From: Echinarachnius parma
Lineage: Eukaryota > Echinodermata > Echinoidea > Clypeasteroida > Echinarachniidae
Direction of reading: 5' to 3'
Assembly: GCA_037951105.1 (NCBI GenBank)
Contig: JBAMJV010003289.1
Location: 100,382-164,381, forward strand
Length of the DNA: 64,000 bases
Below the pieces are notes generated by a model. The model was given only the letters and a program-made list of their open reading frames with translations, had not been told where the DNA came from and did no database searches. The number at the start of each line of letters is the position of its first letter. Position 1 is the first letter of the stretch. This document shows, one piece after another, positions 11,301-26,700 of this stretch. A program made the position numbers and the translations under genes.

Positions 11301-14300
11301 CTTCCCTCCTTTTCCATTTCTCTTTTCGAGGACTTTCCACCCTTGGACATTCTTTTCCTCTTTCTTTCAACTTTTTGGGCTTCTCCTCCCACTGCCCCTT
11401 TCTTTTGGGCTTTTTCCTCCTCCTCTTTTTCTTGGGCGACTCACTCCTTCCCTCGCCCAGCCCATCATCCTTGGCTGTAACAGGTTCAGCCATAACACTA
11501 GGCTCTCTTTCACAGAGTGTGCCTTGAGTTAGGTACTCCAGTGATTGGTTGGTTTCAATCACAATTTCTACTACTTCTAAATCTACCTCATCTACATGTA
11601 TATTGACCTCTTTATCGAAGTTATTTACAATTACTACTTCCTTATCTATACTATTACATACTTCTCTATCTTCATCTACATTAATCATATCAACTAACTT
11701 ACTGGTACCTACACAACGACTACCACCACCAACAATCATGTTAACAGGGTTGCCATGGAGTTGGCCATTACCTGACCGGGCCGAAGGAGGGCCAGGCTCC
11801 TCGACCCGCTTAAGTTTGACCCCTCCCTAAGTGCTTTGGTGGGGTGGTCTCTGCCCAAACTCTCAAATGGACCATGGCTCCCACAATACTCTACCAAACT
11901 CTCACAGCCCATATTGTACGATGGGCATGGGGATTCGCCCCAAGAGCTACATGTATCTACTGGGCATGGGCTATCACACCCAACATCATTTGGTAGGGAT
12001 GAATGGCCAACATCAACATTGTATGATGGGCTATTGGCCTTCATCTTACCAGAAAGGCCATTTACACCATAGCTCTCTTTGATAGGGGTTTGAGGGACAC
12101 TCTTTGATGAAGAGGCAAACCTAGTAAATACTGAAGTGAGAGTGCACATGGCATCTGCCATCTTTGCCACAGATGATGTTAATTCATCAACACGAGCTTC
12201 GAGTTTATTGACACACTCTACAAGTGAAAACATATTTTCCACCCGGGCTGCCATCCTCACCAAGTGCCCCTCCAGCACCTTCATTCTAGCTTCACAACCA
12301 CAATGGGAGACACACGGGGGTTCAAAAGGTGGAAGCCCGGCCCTTGGCTTGGGCTCCATAAAAGCTTGCCTTTCACCATAGTGATTTCCTGGGTTTTCAA
12401 ATGGGAAGTGCTGGTGTGAAGTATTGCAACTAGAGATTGGTGTTTGAGGCCCGTCTGAAAGGTTCGGTTGTACAAAACAGTCACTCATCTGCGCAACAAG
12501 GTCATAAAACTCTATGTCTGGGTTATGCTTAATGAGAGTATCATACACTGCACGAGCCTCCCCTTTCAGACACCACCATATATTCCTCTTACTCTCTTCA
12601 GGTGTCCAGCTGCGCCCTTGTGCATCGTGTAAAAATGCAGAAAAAAAGGTATCCCAACTACCTGTTCCATTAAAAACCATATATTTTTGCAATTTATTGG
12701 CAAGACTAGTATGGACCCCAAGAACATAAGGAGCAGAGTATATGGGCGACGACATGACTATATAACCTTAACAAACTAATCAGTCACGAATGTGTATAAA
12801 AAAATAACTAATTAATCAAATATCATACCCCATATCTAGTAGGACTTTATCAGTATCAAACAACCTGGATCTCTGCATCGCACAAGTGCTTCCCCTAAAA
12901 TACATCCAATAAACAAAATTAAACCGAGAGAGTCTATACACAAATAATGAGTCTATAAGTATAACCGACAGCAAACATTCAACAAAATTTAATGAAAGCC
13001 AAAAAAAATGCTAGTATGTGGAGAAATAAACGTATATGGTATACAAAATAACATCGCAAATTATGCATGCGCTATATCACTAACAAGTGATACCTTCTCC
13101 CTTCCCCAAATAGGAAGATGTGCAAAAGCTGAGCAGATTATAACCAATAAGCAAATGCCACAATCAACAGAAACAAATAAAAATCAATCAATCATAAACA
13201 GCCACAAAAATTCATAACATAGACAAATACGAGTTATAATCCAGAAACAAAATCAAATTGCAAAACCACAAGTGTCAGTGCCAAATGGCATATCCCCCAA
13301 AATTGCGCCAAAATGCACATGTGTCAAAAAGAGCGGGAAAATTAAACAATAGAAGTACTGTTCAAAATTCAATGAAATCAAATGGAGTATTCCCAAAATT
13401 AAATACGCAAAATTAATGTTCGGTTAGTCGCGGCGCCATTAATGTAAACATGGACACGTAATGCTCACCTGAATGGCTGCAACACCGTTGCCCATGGTAG
13501 CTAGCAAGTCGCCAACCAACGCAACAGCGTCATGATCCGGCTGGTAGTTACAGGCCGGGCACAGGCTGGGCTGGTGGGGTGAGCGCCAAGACTGCCAGGA
13601 GGGCAACAGGTACAACCATCCAGGCTGGAGTCCACATTAACACTGGTCTTGCCTTGGTCATCCTGTACTCTCCACCACCAGCTTAGATACATACTACAAG
13701 TACAAGGGCATGGTCTAGTGGCCATACCCAATACATCAGTTATTGTGTCTATGCATTCACCCATACTGGGTGCACTAGCTGTCATGCCTGTATGCACAGG
13801 CATATATACAGTATATAATATATATCCAGGCCACTCCTAGGAAGAGAACAGTGTAATGCTATCCAACATTACAACAAGTATTTGTTTTGACAAGAATAAA
13901 ACTCCACAATTTGAAAATATTTCATTTTATGAGGTTTTCAAACAGTAATCTACAAAAACAGTAAGGTCAACTGTCTGAAATGTGAGAGTATATTTCCAAA
14001 TTATGAAATTTGTTCATGCAGTGCAGTACAGTAGCCGTAAATTGATTGATTGACTGTGCATGTGACTCTGTCGGTGAGTGTGAGTTGTGAAGCCGATGTT
14101 GTGACTTGCAGGTAATATTGTTTACGAAGAATCTGATGTTTGTTTGATCAATAAAACACCACAATTTTAAAATATGGCATTTGACTAAGGTTTTCAGACA
14201 ACATTGCACAGAATTTTGAGGTCAAATAACGGTGAATATTCCTCTTCTACCATTTTTGTTTTGTCACAGAACCTATGCCGAGGCTATGCCTGTGTCTCTT

Positions 14301-17300
14301 TTAGAAGTGAAAATGTCAATCATGTGTATTCGATCGCTGTGATGTTTTGATGAAGATAATGAATAAAAAGACCTGACACACACACTAATTCATGTTTATT
14401 TAATTCATCTTGCAAAAAAACAAAGGGAAATTAAAAGAAAAAGTAATATCTAGCCTAGTACCCAGGAACTATGTTATTGTAGTAATTCAATTTTGTTTTT
14501 CTTTATTTTTTTGGGGCCAGCACACAACACTACATTGTAATGCTGCGCTATACGGGAACAATGTGGGACAGTACAAAAAAAGTTTGTCAAAATTTCACAC
14601 AAAATTCTTATCTTAAATTCAACAAAATCAATCATGACTGGCCCTAAAAATGATACAAGTGTTATATGAACTTACCAAAATGGTCCAAATTATTCTTCAA
14701 ATGTCGAAAAAAATGGAAAATCTGCAGTTTTGGAAAATAAAAAGACTGAGAAAACCTCAGTCGTGATCCCTCTCGAAAGTGTTGCTGCTATCTGGATGAC
14801 TGTCATGTATTTCCCGCAAGCTTCCCACACCACACGTGTTACCGTATCCGAATTCTGACACGGCGTATCCGAATTCTGATACGGCGTATCCGAAATCGGA
14901 TACGGCGGGCATGCTTGCAGATCGCGAGTTGGCTTGTTTTGGACAATAATAAGCGGCCTCCGCATGTTGCGGGCGGGCTTTCTTTGTTTACGATGGGACA
15001 TCGAGCAGGAAGAGAAAGAAATGGAACTTATATGACGATTTTTGTAAGTATGACTTATCATTTTGAAAATGAAATTTTGTACAATAAATCATAAAATCAG
15101 CTTCAATCTAGGTATGCAATTTTTTACTTTAGATATGCTGTTCTTTTCTCTCTGTTTGTAGTTCAAATTGTGTCCCGTAGATTTTTACCACTGTGAGCAG
15201 TAAATGGTCCTATCAGGACCATTTACAATACATTGTAGATGTGGGGGCCAGTAGATTTTGGTTTCGGGCCACCAAAATTGAAAAAATACTAATTTTACTA
15301 CCAGCAAAAAAAGTTAATTTCGAGCATTGCAATTATAAGCATTTGCTTCCTTTGGGAAGCATGTGCTTGTGATTTGAGGCCCCAACACAGTAAATTATAC
15401 AATTACAAATGACAATTAAATGACAAAACAAATAGATAAATAGTTATTTAAACAACAACAACAAAGTTACTTAAATGCATGAAGCAGTTGTCTACAAGAT
15501 ACATCACACTCGTTACTGCAGTATATGCAGTTAACCCCTTGACTTGTAGGGGTGCATCACACTCATACACACATTCACACAGGATAGGAAAGATGAGAGA
15601 GAAAAAGGGATCTAGTCAGCCGTGGATGACATTAAATGTATAGCGTTTGTACAGAACTTTAAATCGAGTAAGGGTGGAGTTTGATTTAATATCGTTGCTA
15701 CTGGAATTCTATTCATGGACACCAGTAAAACAAATAGAATGGGCTCTGATTGTTAAAGGGTACCACCACCCAAAAATAATATTCTTATTAAAGAAAGGTA
15801 ACATCTTTAGTAATCCATTCCATCAACAAGTTCACAAAAATATGTTTCCAGAAAGAAAAAAATATAATTGGAAACGCATCACCATTCTAAAGCATGCGTT
15901 CATGCGGTCTGAATTACGCAGACTGCTATGTGTGCGGTGAATTGCAATGCGTGCAGAGCGAACGAATCGCCCGGGAATCTATTGTTTACAAACGTGCGCG
16001 TGAATAGCTGCATTGGCGCACTCGCAAATGGTTGGCCCGTATGGAACCAGTAAATAGCAGTGGTTCCGTAGGTGGTGGAAATGAATTGCTTTGTTCATGA
16101 ATTACACAACCCTTTGCAAAATGTTGGGTATCTATTTGATATCACAAAACGGTACCAAAACATATAATAATGTGTTGTTCTTTGCCTGGTGGTCCCCTTT
16201 AAATGCACAATCATGACAACAGGTTTGTGGAGGTTATGACTGCTACAAGTAGGATAAGTATGAAACAAATCATTAGTCTTTTTAAAGGGAGGATGCCTAC
16301 ATGTATAGAGCTATGAAATTTAAACATTAGTATATGTGACCGGCTCTGTCACTTTGGGTAATTCATCGGGAATATCAAAATTGAGATTTTTAGTGTTTTG
16401 AATTCTCTAGGATTTCAGCTTTAAAATGATATACAACTTGATAAGTATGAGTTTCTTGAAGGCTAGAAAAACGCAAATTAATAACATGGACCAGAGCCCC
16501 GTGATTTGTCAAACAACGGAGAAAATCGCTTCTAAAGTTTTGCATCCATTCAGAAAAGCATTCTCAGACACCGAGCGAGAAGTTGAACGGTTCGCTTTCA
16601 CCTTTCCGCTTTTCGTTATCGATCAGCAAACGAAATAATGCATGCGCAGTTATACTGTTATTCATCGGCCAATCAGCAACGCTTTCGCCGGTATTACGTA
16701 ATTGTACAAAGCCTCAGCCCTAAGTCTCAGTTGATCGACAAACTAGCCCATGTGCTGCCCTTTGATGTGCATGTATTACAACCGCGGTGTATTATGTATG
16801 TACGTACCGCCATGAACCACCGCATCATATTCACCATACCGCCGCGGCTGTTATACCACCGGTAGACAAAAGAAAAGCGCAGTTTGATACCGTATGATAT
16901 GGTACGCTGCACACGCACACTGCACACTTGCGGCATGCCCAGCGCGATTCAATGCGGTACCCATAGAATTATAAACAATCCAACTACTCGTTTACTATAC
17001 AGTAAGTTAAATGCCGCGAACGCTTCCTGGAAATGTACAACACATGGACAATACAACTCTATTCAGGTTAGTCTGACCAATCACTGTACAGCTACAGTGC
17101 TTTCTTCTTGCAGCTCGCCGCAGCGGTACGGTCGAATCACACACACATATCTGGCGCGTTCGTTTCACAATCGATCATGATCAGCCAGCGCGGATTTACT
17201 GAGTTTCTGGTCGAAACCGAAATGAAGGTTGCTTAGAAAAATCATTATTTGCAGCATAAAAAATTTGATTAAGGACCTGAAATTTTCAGAGAATGTAGAT

Positions 17301-20300
17301 GAAACATGTAAGTATCAAATCCCATAAAGTTAAAAATTTCAGCCAAAGACAATATTTTATGATTTTGAGGCTCTAAGTACTAAAGACCCATCCCGACTTT
17401 ACACCCATTCTCTGGGAGCCGGTCTCATATTAAGTCTTACAAGATGAAACAATGGAAGAGTTTTCAACTTTACAAAAAGAGGAATTGAGTGGGTATCAAA
17501 TTTACTGTTTGTTAATATACGTATGGCACGTTTCTGGAGCAAAAATAACTAATTAGTATGCACTTTGTATTGTACAGACTGTCCCAGAAAAAACGAAACC
17601 GGGTTTCATGGCAGAAATTTTCTGTCATAATGAATAATTTCTTTGATGATATATATATGTCTGAAAAGCTCTGTGTCTCTTCTTTCATTTGATGTACAAC
17701 TTATGGCACATAATTCACGCAAGACTGAATTAGAACAATGGAAAGAGGTGTTACCAAAATTCGATTTGCGCGCAGAAATTGCAAGTTTGGGTGAGGTTTT
17801 GGGGTGAGTTTTAACGGTAGTAAACGTACTTATTTTGAGAAAAGACAAACACCTCATAAAAATACATAATTTTATCTTTTATATGACACCTCATGATTAA
17901 AAAATAAATGATTTATGCCAGAGAACGAGTACAATGAAATCATGCTTGATTCCAGCCCAAATGGGTAATATTCCTGATCTAGCCTGTTTCCCATGGTTTC
18001 CCTGATCCCCATGTTTGTGTAAATTCACTCATGCATCAAAGTCCATTGTCAGGAAAGGTGAGCGACTTCTTACTCAACTTTCACTCATTTGGGCAGAAAT
18101 CAGGCATGGTTTCATTGTACTCGTTCTCTGGCATAAATCATTAATTTTTTTAGCATGAGGTGTCATGTAAAAGATACAAATATGAACTTTCATGTGGTGT
18201 TTGTCCTTTTTAAAAATAGGTACGTTTACAACCCTTAAAACTCACCCAAACTTAAAATTTATGCGTGCAAATGGAATATTGGTAACACCACTTCCCATTG
18301 TTCTAATTCAGTCATGCTTGAATTATGTGCCATAAGTTGTACATCAAATGAAAGAAGAGACACAGAGCTTTTCAGACATATATATATCATCAATGAAATT
18401 ATTCATTATGACAGAAAATTTCTGCCATGAAACCCGGTTTCGTTTTATCTGAGACACGGTGTATTTCCCCATATTTCATTACAATAATTCAAATGAGGTA
18501 ATATAACCACATTATAAATATAAAACAATATCTTGGGAGGTAGAAAGGCTTTTAGTTCATACAACACACCTATACTTCTTGATAGTTTAGAGGAAATATT
18601 AAAGGGGACCACCAGGCAAAGAACAACACATATAATTCTATGTTTGGGTACCGTTTTGTGATATCAAATAAACCGAACACAAAAAGTAAGTACCCCCCTA
18701 AACAATTGACCATAATTTCATAACCAAGAATCGTTTCAAGATTTCGTCTTGCCAATATATCCGTATGGTAGTTAAGAAAACAATGTGTAAAAATAAGAGG
18801 TAACCATTAATTCATGGTTGAGTGAGCACATATTACAGAGAAAATAGTCATATTTCAAAATTCGCAAAAGTATTATCATCATTACAAATGATTGAGAATT
18901 GGAAAATTTAAAAATGCACTGTTTTACAATTGCAATTAATGCATTTTACCACATGTGCCATAACAAAATCAAAATGAATGGAATATCAAACAGCATTGTT
19001 TCATAAACCATAATCAATGCATTCAGCCACATGTGCTGTTTCACAACAATGTATATAGGCACGCGCAATGCCTTGTGACTTTTGAATTGGGCCATTTTGT
19101 CTTTAATCTGTGCTCATTCAGCCATAAAGTGATGAATATCTCTGATTTTCACACATATCGAACATAACAATTGTGCCAATATTGTGATTAGATGAAATTC
19201 TGAAACAATTATCGGTTATGAAATTATGAGCAGTTGTTTAAGGGAGTAGTTACTTTTTGTGTTCGGTAAATATACCCAACATTTTGAAAAGGGTTGTGTA
19301 ATTCATAAATAATGCAATTAGTTACCAACACTTACGGAACCATTATTATTTCATGGTTCCGTATGCGATTTGCGACTTTTTAACTCTTGATTCATAATAG
19401 ACATTTATATAAGTAAATTTACGTTTTTTATGGGAATACAATACAACAGTGTCATTGGCAAAAAGTAAAAACTTTAACAATTTTGAGGTATTAATCATAT
19501 ATATCATTTACATACATCAAAAACAAAAGTGGACCTAGAACAGAACCTTTTGGCACATCAATGCCTACATTTAAATGTAAATACTATATTCTTCAAAAGT
19601 TTTCTTGTTTAGATGTAATCCAAATTGTTTCACTCCACAGACGATAGACCAATTGTTGGTCACCCTTGCCAGCATGGGTTTTGACCTGGACAGAGGACAA
19701 GCAGCCGTCCAGGCAGGAAAGCTGACCGTCCATCAAGCCGTTGAGTGGTGAGTTTCACCAATGGTCTAGTACGTGATTATGTCACAAGTAGGCTCTGTCC
19801 TCACATTCACAGGTTAATTTCGAGTTCACAGGTCGTGTGTGCCAAATTGGTCAATCGGGTCAAATCCACCAAATCGGTGGCATTGTGCTCAACTGAGACA
19901 GTTATGAATGTGGGGGTGGGGCCTGACCGTGATGTCATCATGTTGGTCTAGTCCTACAAGAAATAGATACAGTGGGGTCAAATTAACCTGGTGCCAAGGT
20001 TAACAACTTGCTCAGGTTAGAAAATTACTCTTATTCCCCGGTAGCCCATTTAGGCAAAATTAAAGAAAAATCTTCTAATTTTGGAAAACGTAAACAGAAA
20101 TTGGGCTGCCCTCGTACAAAGAATTTTTGTTTGAATAGTCATTGATATTTGGTGTTAATTTTGAAAAAATATACATCATTGTGATTTATGAAATGTTTTG
20201 AGACTTGCCTCAAATTAGTTTTGCATCGAGCTTAGGGGGCTCATGATTTGTATTATTATTATTGTTTAAAAAAAAATATAAATGGCTCTTTTTCTTGGCC

Positions 20301-20741
20301 TTTAAATCACTCTTTTATTACATTTGGGCACTTTCAGTCTCAGTCTTTCAGGCCCCGATTCACAAAGGAGGTTTGTAAAAACCATGGTTTACATCTATGG
20401 AGTGCCATTTGTAAACTGAGGGAGAAAGAATGTAAACTCCTTACTTGTTGATGCTACACATTTACTTAATGCACCAAATTAATGTTGTCTTCTCAGATGG
20501 TGAAATTTGCTGGTTAGCAAGCACTAACAGTCATATCGTTATAAATTATAAATTGTTTTACTTGTCTACGAGCAGCACTCCATAGATGTAGACCATGGTT
20601 TAAACCATGGTTTGTACAAACCTCCTTTGTGAATCCGGGCCTCAGTCTTTTTGATAGAAAAAATGTTCCATATCCTAAAATGTTGATAATTACACGCCTA
20701 TTTTCATTTTGAAATTGCGTTTGTCAAATTATTGATGGTGT

Positions 20742-20772
<31 letters not shown>

Positions 20773-23700
20773 GGGGGGGGACGACGAGCTATGAATCTCA
20801 ACAATCAATTGAACAAGTAAGTGGAAGTATGGTGCCAAAACTGAAGGTAAAATGCTTTATACTGTATATTATTTCTACAATTTTACACATTGAAAGTTTC
20901 ATTTTCTGTTTATATATTTGTCAGGCTATTACAAGGTGGCGATAGCAGAGAGACAATACCATCAAGATCCACTCCTACACTCTCACTAAGACCTTCATCT
21001 CAGGTATGCTTCTATCATAGTTGTAATATAAATCAACATCTGCAAAATCTTGACACATGTAAAGTCAAGCTTTTTGAACTTGAAGCAGAATAACTCTAGA
21101 CAACATCAATAAGCTTGCATTTATTTAATATCTTCTGTTAGTTCAATAAGTTTTAAAGATTATTAACTCACCAGGAATTAATTTCAGTCGTTAACTACCC
21201 ACCTACGTAACACAGAAAACCTAAACAGCAGTATAATTTTGAATCGATCTTTCTGAGCATGTAGCCATGTATACAAAATAGACAATAAGATTTTATAACC
21301 ATTTTGAAAAAGTGCCTTATTTTTGCAGTACAGTTTATCACCATGTCTCCGCTTGTGTCAATTTCTTCTCCCTCTATGTTTAACCTTTCCCATGAAAGGT
21401 TATTCAAGAGGAATATTACTGATCTTTTAAAGAGGCAATTTTTATTGAAGCTGTACCTAGATGATTCTATTGCCAGTGATATAATGTTTTTCTCGCTAAT
21501 TTGTTTTCTATTTTAATTGGTCTTGATTTGATAGACCCCATCACCACGACCAGCGGCTGAGGAGCAGAACTACCTTCCTTACAGCCTTCCCCCCGTCTCC
21601 ATCCCGTCAGAATCCCCCTCTCAGACCCCTGCACCCGATCTTCCCCCTTCCGACCAACTGCCCCCTGGAAGTAGTGAGGATGCCAAGGTGTCCAGCAGGT
21701 TTTCCCTGTCCGAAAAGAAGAGGCAGGATAAGGCACGGTGGGAGCGAGAGCAGCGTGAGGAACTGGCTGCCAAGTTCAAAGAGGAGAGGATGCGAAAGAA
21801 GAAGGTACAGCCTTTCACCTTTTCTTCACTGACTTAAACAATTCATAGTCCTTTATCTTGCAATTGGGGTGGGGGAGGGGGGTGGGGGGGGGGGGGGGGG
21901 TGGGAACATTGTTTCAATTTTATAATAATTATTCCACATTAAAGCAATCAATTAGTTGAGTGAACAATAAATGCATGTATAAATAGTGAAAACGCACATT
22001 GGCCCAGGGCAATTAAATAATAATGTTTTGATTGTTATAGCTCACCAAATAAGAATCATCTCCCAGCACTTTACAATTATTACCCTGGTCACAAAATGCC
22101 TTCCGGCTACATAATTTCTCATCCAGTTCACTGTAAAACAAATTTTCATGTTGCTTTTTCTATTGGGGTGAGCTTGATATACCAGAGACAGAACATTATC
22201 TTCCCTGTGTACAAAACATTGCCCCTCTCCAACAGGCCCACACCAAGGTGCTGCAGGATATTGAAGATGATCGCAAAGGCAAGCATCCCACTGAGAGTAC
22301 AGCTGCACTCTCTGAGGCTACATCTGGGTCATCTTCAGATAAAAGTGAGCCGAGCGGCGGCACACCCTCTGTAGACTCAACGAGCACAGAACCCTCCGTA
22401 CCGTCACCTGCTGCAGCGGTACACACAGATGTTGCACCTGTAATCGTTGCAGCTGGTGCATCTACTGCTCCCTCTGGGCCTGTGCCACAAGTCGATGCAA
22501 TGCCAACAGGGCAGGAAAAGAAGAAGGAAGAAGAAGTTGAGAAGCCAAAACCCCCCACAATTTGCACTCTTCAGGTAAGATTACATGTACATGGATTTAT
22601 CGACTGTTAACCGGTTGCTTACGGGAATCGGATTGGCTATGTACAAAGTCTGTGGGGATTTCAGAATCTTGAGGTGAAGGGGGTTTATTCCAAATTGGTG
22701 AAAAGGTTTAAGTAACTTGACCCTGATATAATCGTGCACATCTAAAGAAATTCATTTGAGTGGTGGTGTAATGTTTTTTGTTGTTGCAAGACAGCTATAC
22801 AATTTGACAAAGATTTTATTTTACTTTTGAGTGACAGTATGTCATGATGACATGGTGGACCTTTTACGAGGAAATTAATATTTTTTGCAGTTGCATTATA
22901 AATTTGATGAAATAATCGTGCACAATTAGGAATACATTTTTTTTAAATGTCTGCATTTCTTTTAAATTCTTTAGGTTTGAATATATTTTTTCCAAATTAA
23001 CAAAATTGCAATTTAATAATTTTGAAGAAAAATTACTGTATAAAAGAACAAAACATTTTTGGAAACAAGAATTTAATCATGATTCTAAACATATGTTAAC
23101 CGTGTACTGCAATTTGATATAAGCACTGGACTAGAATTCTGTGTATTTCTAAAAATAGTGACATGTCACCATAAAAAGAGGTTATTGGTTGACCTGTTTT
23201 CATAATTCTTTTATTTTTTCTCAAACAAATGGCATTACTCCATGGGAGTGCTTTAATTACATTTCTAGCTTGTGTTTCAGCTTGTATATAGAACAAACTA
23301 GTAATGTTTTTCTTTGATTATCAACAATGGTTGGCTGAAACCTAATGTCAGAGCCAATTTTATTGATGGGTTAAATATATATAGTTAACCTTTTCACTAT
23401 GTACTGCACTATTTAATACATCCATTTAAAGGCTTTTGTCTTATATATAGTGTCTAGATGGACAAATGCGCTCACAGTATAGATGAACAATTACTGTTCT
23501 AATTTTTATTCTAACGTTCTAATATGACTGGCAGATTCGGCTTCCCTCTGGCCAGCACTTGAGGGAGAAGTTCTCCTCTGATGCCAGGTTGGATGAAGTT
23601 GTTGCCAAGATACGACAGCAGCAGCCTGGCCTTGGTGATGGTGTAGAGCTATTGCAGGTGATTATTATGTTCAAAAGCTTTATCTGATTGGGATAGCACA

Positions 23701-26700
23701 TGATCTTGAATAATTCCTTCTATAGATACAATCAGTAAAAAGATATTGCTAATTGGTTACCATTTGCTAGTTTATAATAAAGATTGTCCAGGAATCATCC
23801 CTTTCTAAACAATTGATAGAGAGATATTGAGAATAACTTTGTTGTAAGGCTTTCCTTTCTTAGTTTCTGCAAATCTGTCCCAAAGAATTTTCTGCTTATG
23901 CAGTCAATACTTTTTTGTATTTAAGGCTTTCATTTGGCAAAAATCGTTCCCCTTTATGAAGTGAATAATAATGCAATGAAAATAACCTTGTAGAATGGCT
24001 TTTGTTTTCTAGTTTGTGCACACTTGTGTGGAACAGTCTTTATTATTTTACAATGAAAATGCAAATTGATGCAGCAGAAATTCTACCCATTATGAATGTT
24101 GACAGCCTTTTCCAAGGAGGGTGTTTTCTGCGGAGGAGTTATCTCAGACACTGCAGGATCTTGGCCTCACTCCGAGTGGTACACTGGTTGTCAGGGCAAC
24201 CAGCACTTCACAAGGTACATTGACAATTTTATATGACATAACATTTTTATGAAATATATGTTCAATTTTATATTTGTTTCACATTGGACAGACTGTTGCT
24301 TATCAAACACATATCCAGGTGACTATCATTCCCTGTTGAAACAAAAATGTTCATTAGACTACATGTACATATTCTTCTGCCTCATATTTACTTGCTTTTA
24401 ACACAAATTTACTATGTAATTGCACACTGCTTTAAAACTAATACATTAAATCATAAAGCATTCATAGAGATATTGCCAGATATTTCTTGGGAAAAGTTCC
24501 ATTTAGCTAAAATTACTATTTACATATCATTGGCTTGGTAAACAAGGGTAGGCTCTATTTATTGGTGGTAAATCAGCAAAACATTGCATTTCTATAATGC
24601 CCACATATATCAAGGCTCGACACTCACGCGGTGGCCCGATGGCCCGGGGCCAGTAAAAACAGCTGCCGGGCCAGCATATTCTAAAAATAAGTAATCTGGC
24701 TGGCCCGATCGGGCCGCTAAATATTCTGTTCAGCTACGAGTGAAAATGTCATTCATGTTTTGTATTACATCGCACGTGTTTTTACTGCATTCGCACTACC
24801 AAAATCGGGGAAACAATTAATACAAAAAGTCGGGAGCGCATATCAAAACACTCTCTTCAATTATCTACTTCAAAAACAAAATGCTGTTAGTTTTAGCAAA
24901 CACACACCTTCCCTGGGAGTCTTTGCAACACGTAGAATAGAGGGAGGGTGTGCGTATCAGCGAAGCCCCTTCAACACATGCCCAGCTACCTGCTTTGCCC
25001 GCAATGGCTTTGAAAAAGGGATCAAGGAAAGGATCGAAAAATCACATTTGGGAGAAATGAATGGACACCAAAATGATATATATCCATACCAAATATATCA
25101 AGCTTATATTTCATAGGTATGTTTGCATTTCATAATGTCTTTTTGTGACATTTCACATCGTGATTCTGAGAATTTTCGGCAAATTAAATCCACAGAACGA
25201 GGCTCCCGCTGGCAAGGTACTATGCCAGGAGTTGTGGCCGGCGAATGGGCTAGCTGTGGTGTCATCCATGGTGATTGAATTTGAGTTTGAACTTCGATTG
25301 AAATCACTTATCCAGTTTTTATTTCAACATCCATAACTTATTTCTATCACACCTTTCTTTGCAATAAGTACATCCTTGTATTTCCCTCTATTTGTTTAGC
25401 TTTGTTTATCCTGTGAATTTATTTTTATTATCAAGATTTCAATCCATATTCATGATAATTGTCTTGTTCTTTTTCTCAGCGTAGATTTCATCAACTTCTA
25501 ACAATTTGTTTGTTTCTGGTTATTGTTGTCTTTGTCGCTGTGTATTGCTTGCTGTCTTTAATCTCATTATGATGCTAATTCCTCTGAGATATTTACTTTC
25601 CATCATCATTATCATCATGATCATATCATTCAAGCGAATTTGTTATTTTTGTTCTCATCGTAGATTTGGGAGTAGCTCAAGATAGAATTTATCATAAACT
25701 AGTTCTAAAGACCTTTTCTGGCTATTGTAGTATTGTCTTTCTCTAATCCAATCTTTGCTTGCTTTTCCTTTTTGCCTCTTTCTTTTCTTATAATGATGTT
25801 GATTCCTTTTAGATTATGACTTCTATTTAATCTTCCTTCATACTTGTCTTCTTGTCAAAATATCAAACTTTCAAATGTAAAATAAACTAAAAATGGTAAA
25901 AAGTAAACAGGAAAAATATGAAAACAGGCAGTTCGCATTTATGTAACAGACTTGAATTAAGTTGTAAAGAAGTGCCTTCGTGAATGCTTGGACGTGTAGA
26001 TTGTAGGACTCTTTGGGAAAGGGAATTATAATTTTCCTTGTATATTTCTTTAAATTCTTATATGAAGAAATAAACAGACATAGACACAAGTCATAGATCA
26101 TAGTATTTGTTTAATTTTATTTCAAGTATATTTCATTTACCTCACAAAGAAGTAAATTTAGATAACTGTTGTGAGTTCATGACTTACATAAATCAACATA
26201 CACGAAACTGTAAACATAAAGGAAGAGAGAAAGAAAAGTAGGCTTCCACAATAAGTTCATTACTACACAGATGTACTAAAACAAATGACAAACTTTACAA
26301 AGACTTTGCAAGTGGTTAAATTAGAATAAAATATTTAACAACTTCATATTTGCAGGAAAACATAATATCGACCCCCTTTTTAAGAAAGTAAATGTTTTAA
26401 TGTTTTTCTTTGTTTTTTCGGGCCAGTAAAATTATTTTCGGGCCAGTAAAATTTGAAAATTGAAGAATCTACTGGCCCGATAGGGCCAGTAAAAAAAAAT
26501 GTGAGTGTGGAGCCCTGCATATATGCATATCTGCAATTTCCTTTGGGTGCGTTTACAGCTTATATTGAAGATTGGACTAAAATGATGGTAGTTATTTCTT
26601 TGCTCATAGTTTTGTCTTACAGTAGGTTTTATGTGTAGTCTTTACAAATTCTTAAAGGGTACCACTACCCCAAAATAATAATCTAATTATAGAAAGGTAA

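Larger units (their letters stand above)
9741..13876 (-). mobile_element. Young gag-only LTR retrotransposon, minus orientation (4.1 kb)
   Basis: Two 436-bp LTRs differ at one base by eye (c at about 10039 against t at 13739), and a perfect 5-bp target duplication AGTAT flanks the element (9736-9740 and 13877-13881). On the minus strand the order is LTR, primer site, leader, Gag ORF, second ORF, about 1.1 kb noncoding, polypurine tract, LTR. No protease, reverse transcriptase or integrase was found, so the element must use proteins from an autonomous relative. Near-identical LTRs mean a recent insertion into intron 1 of the host gene. Confidence 0.9.

Noticed and set aside
16638-17180. Open frames in the CG-rich core of the 16331 element
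   Set aside because: Short, on both strands, no family resemblance; CG richness alone lengthens frames.
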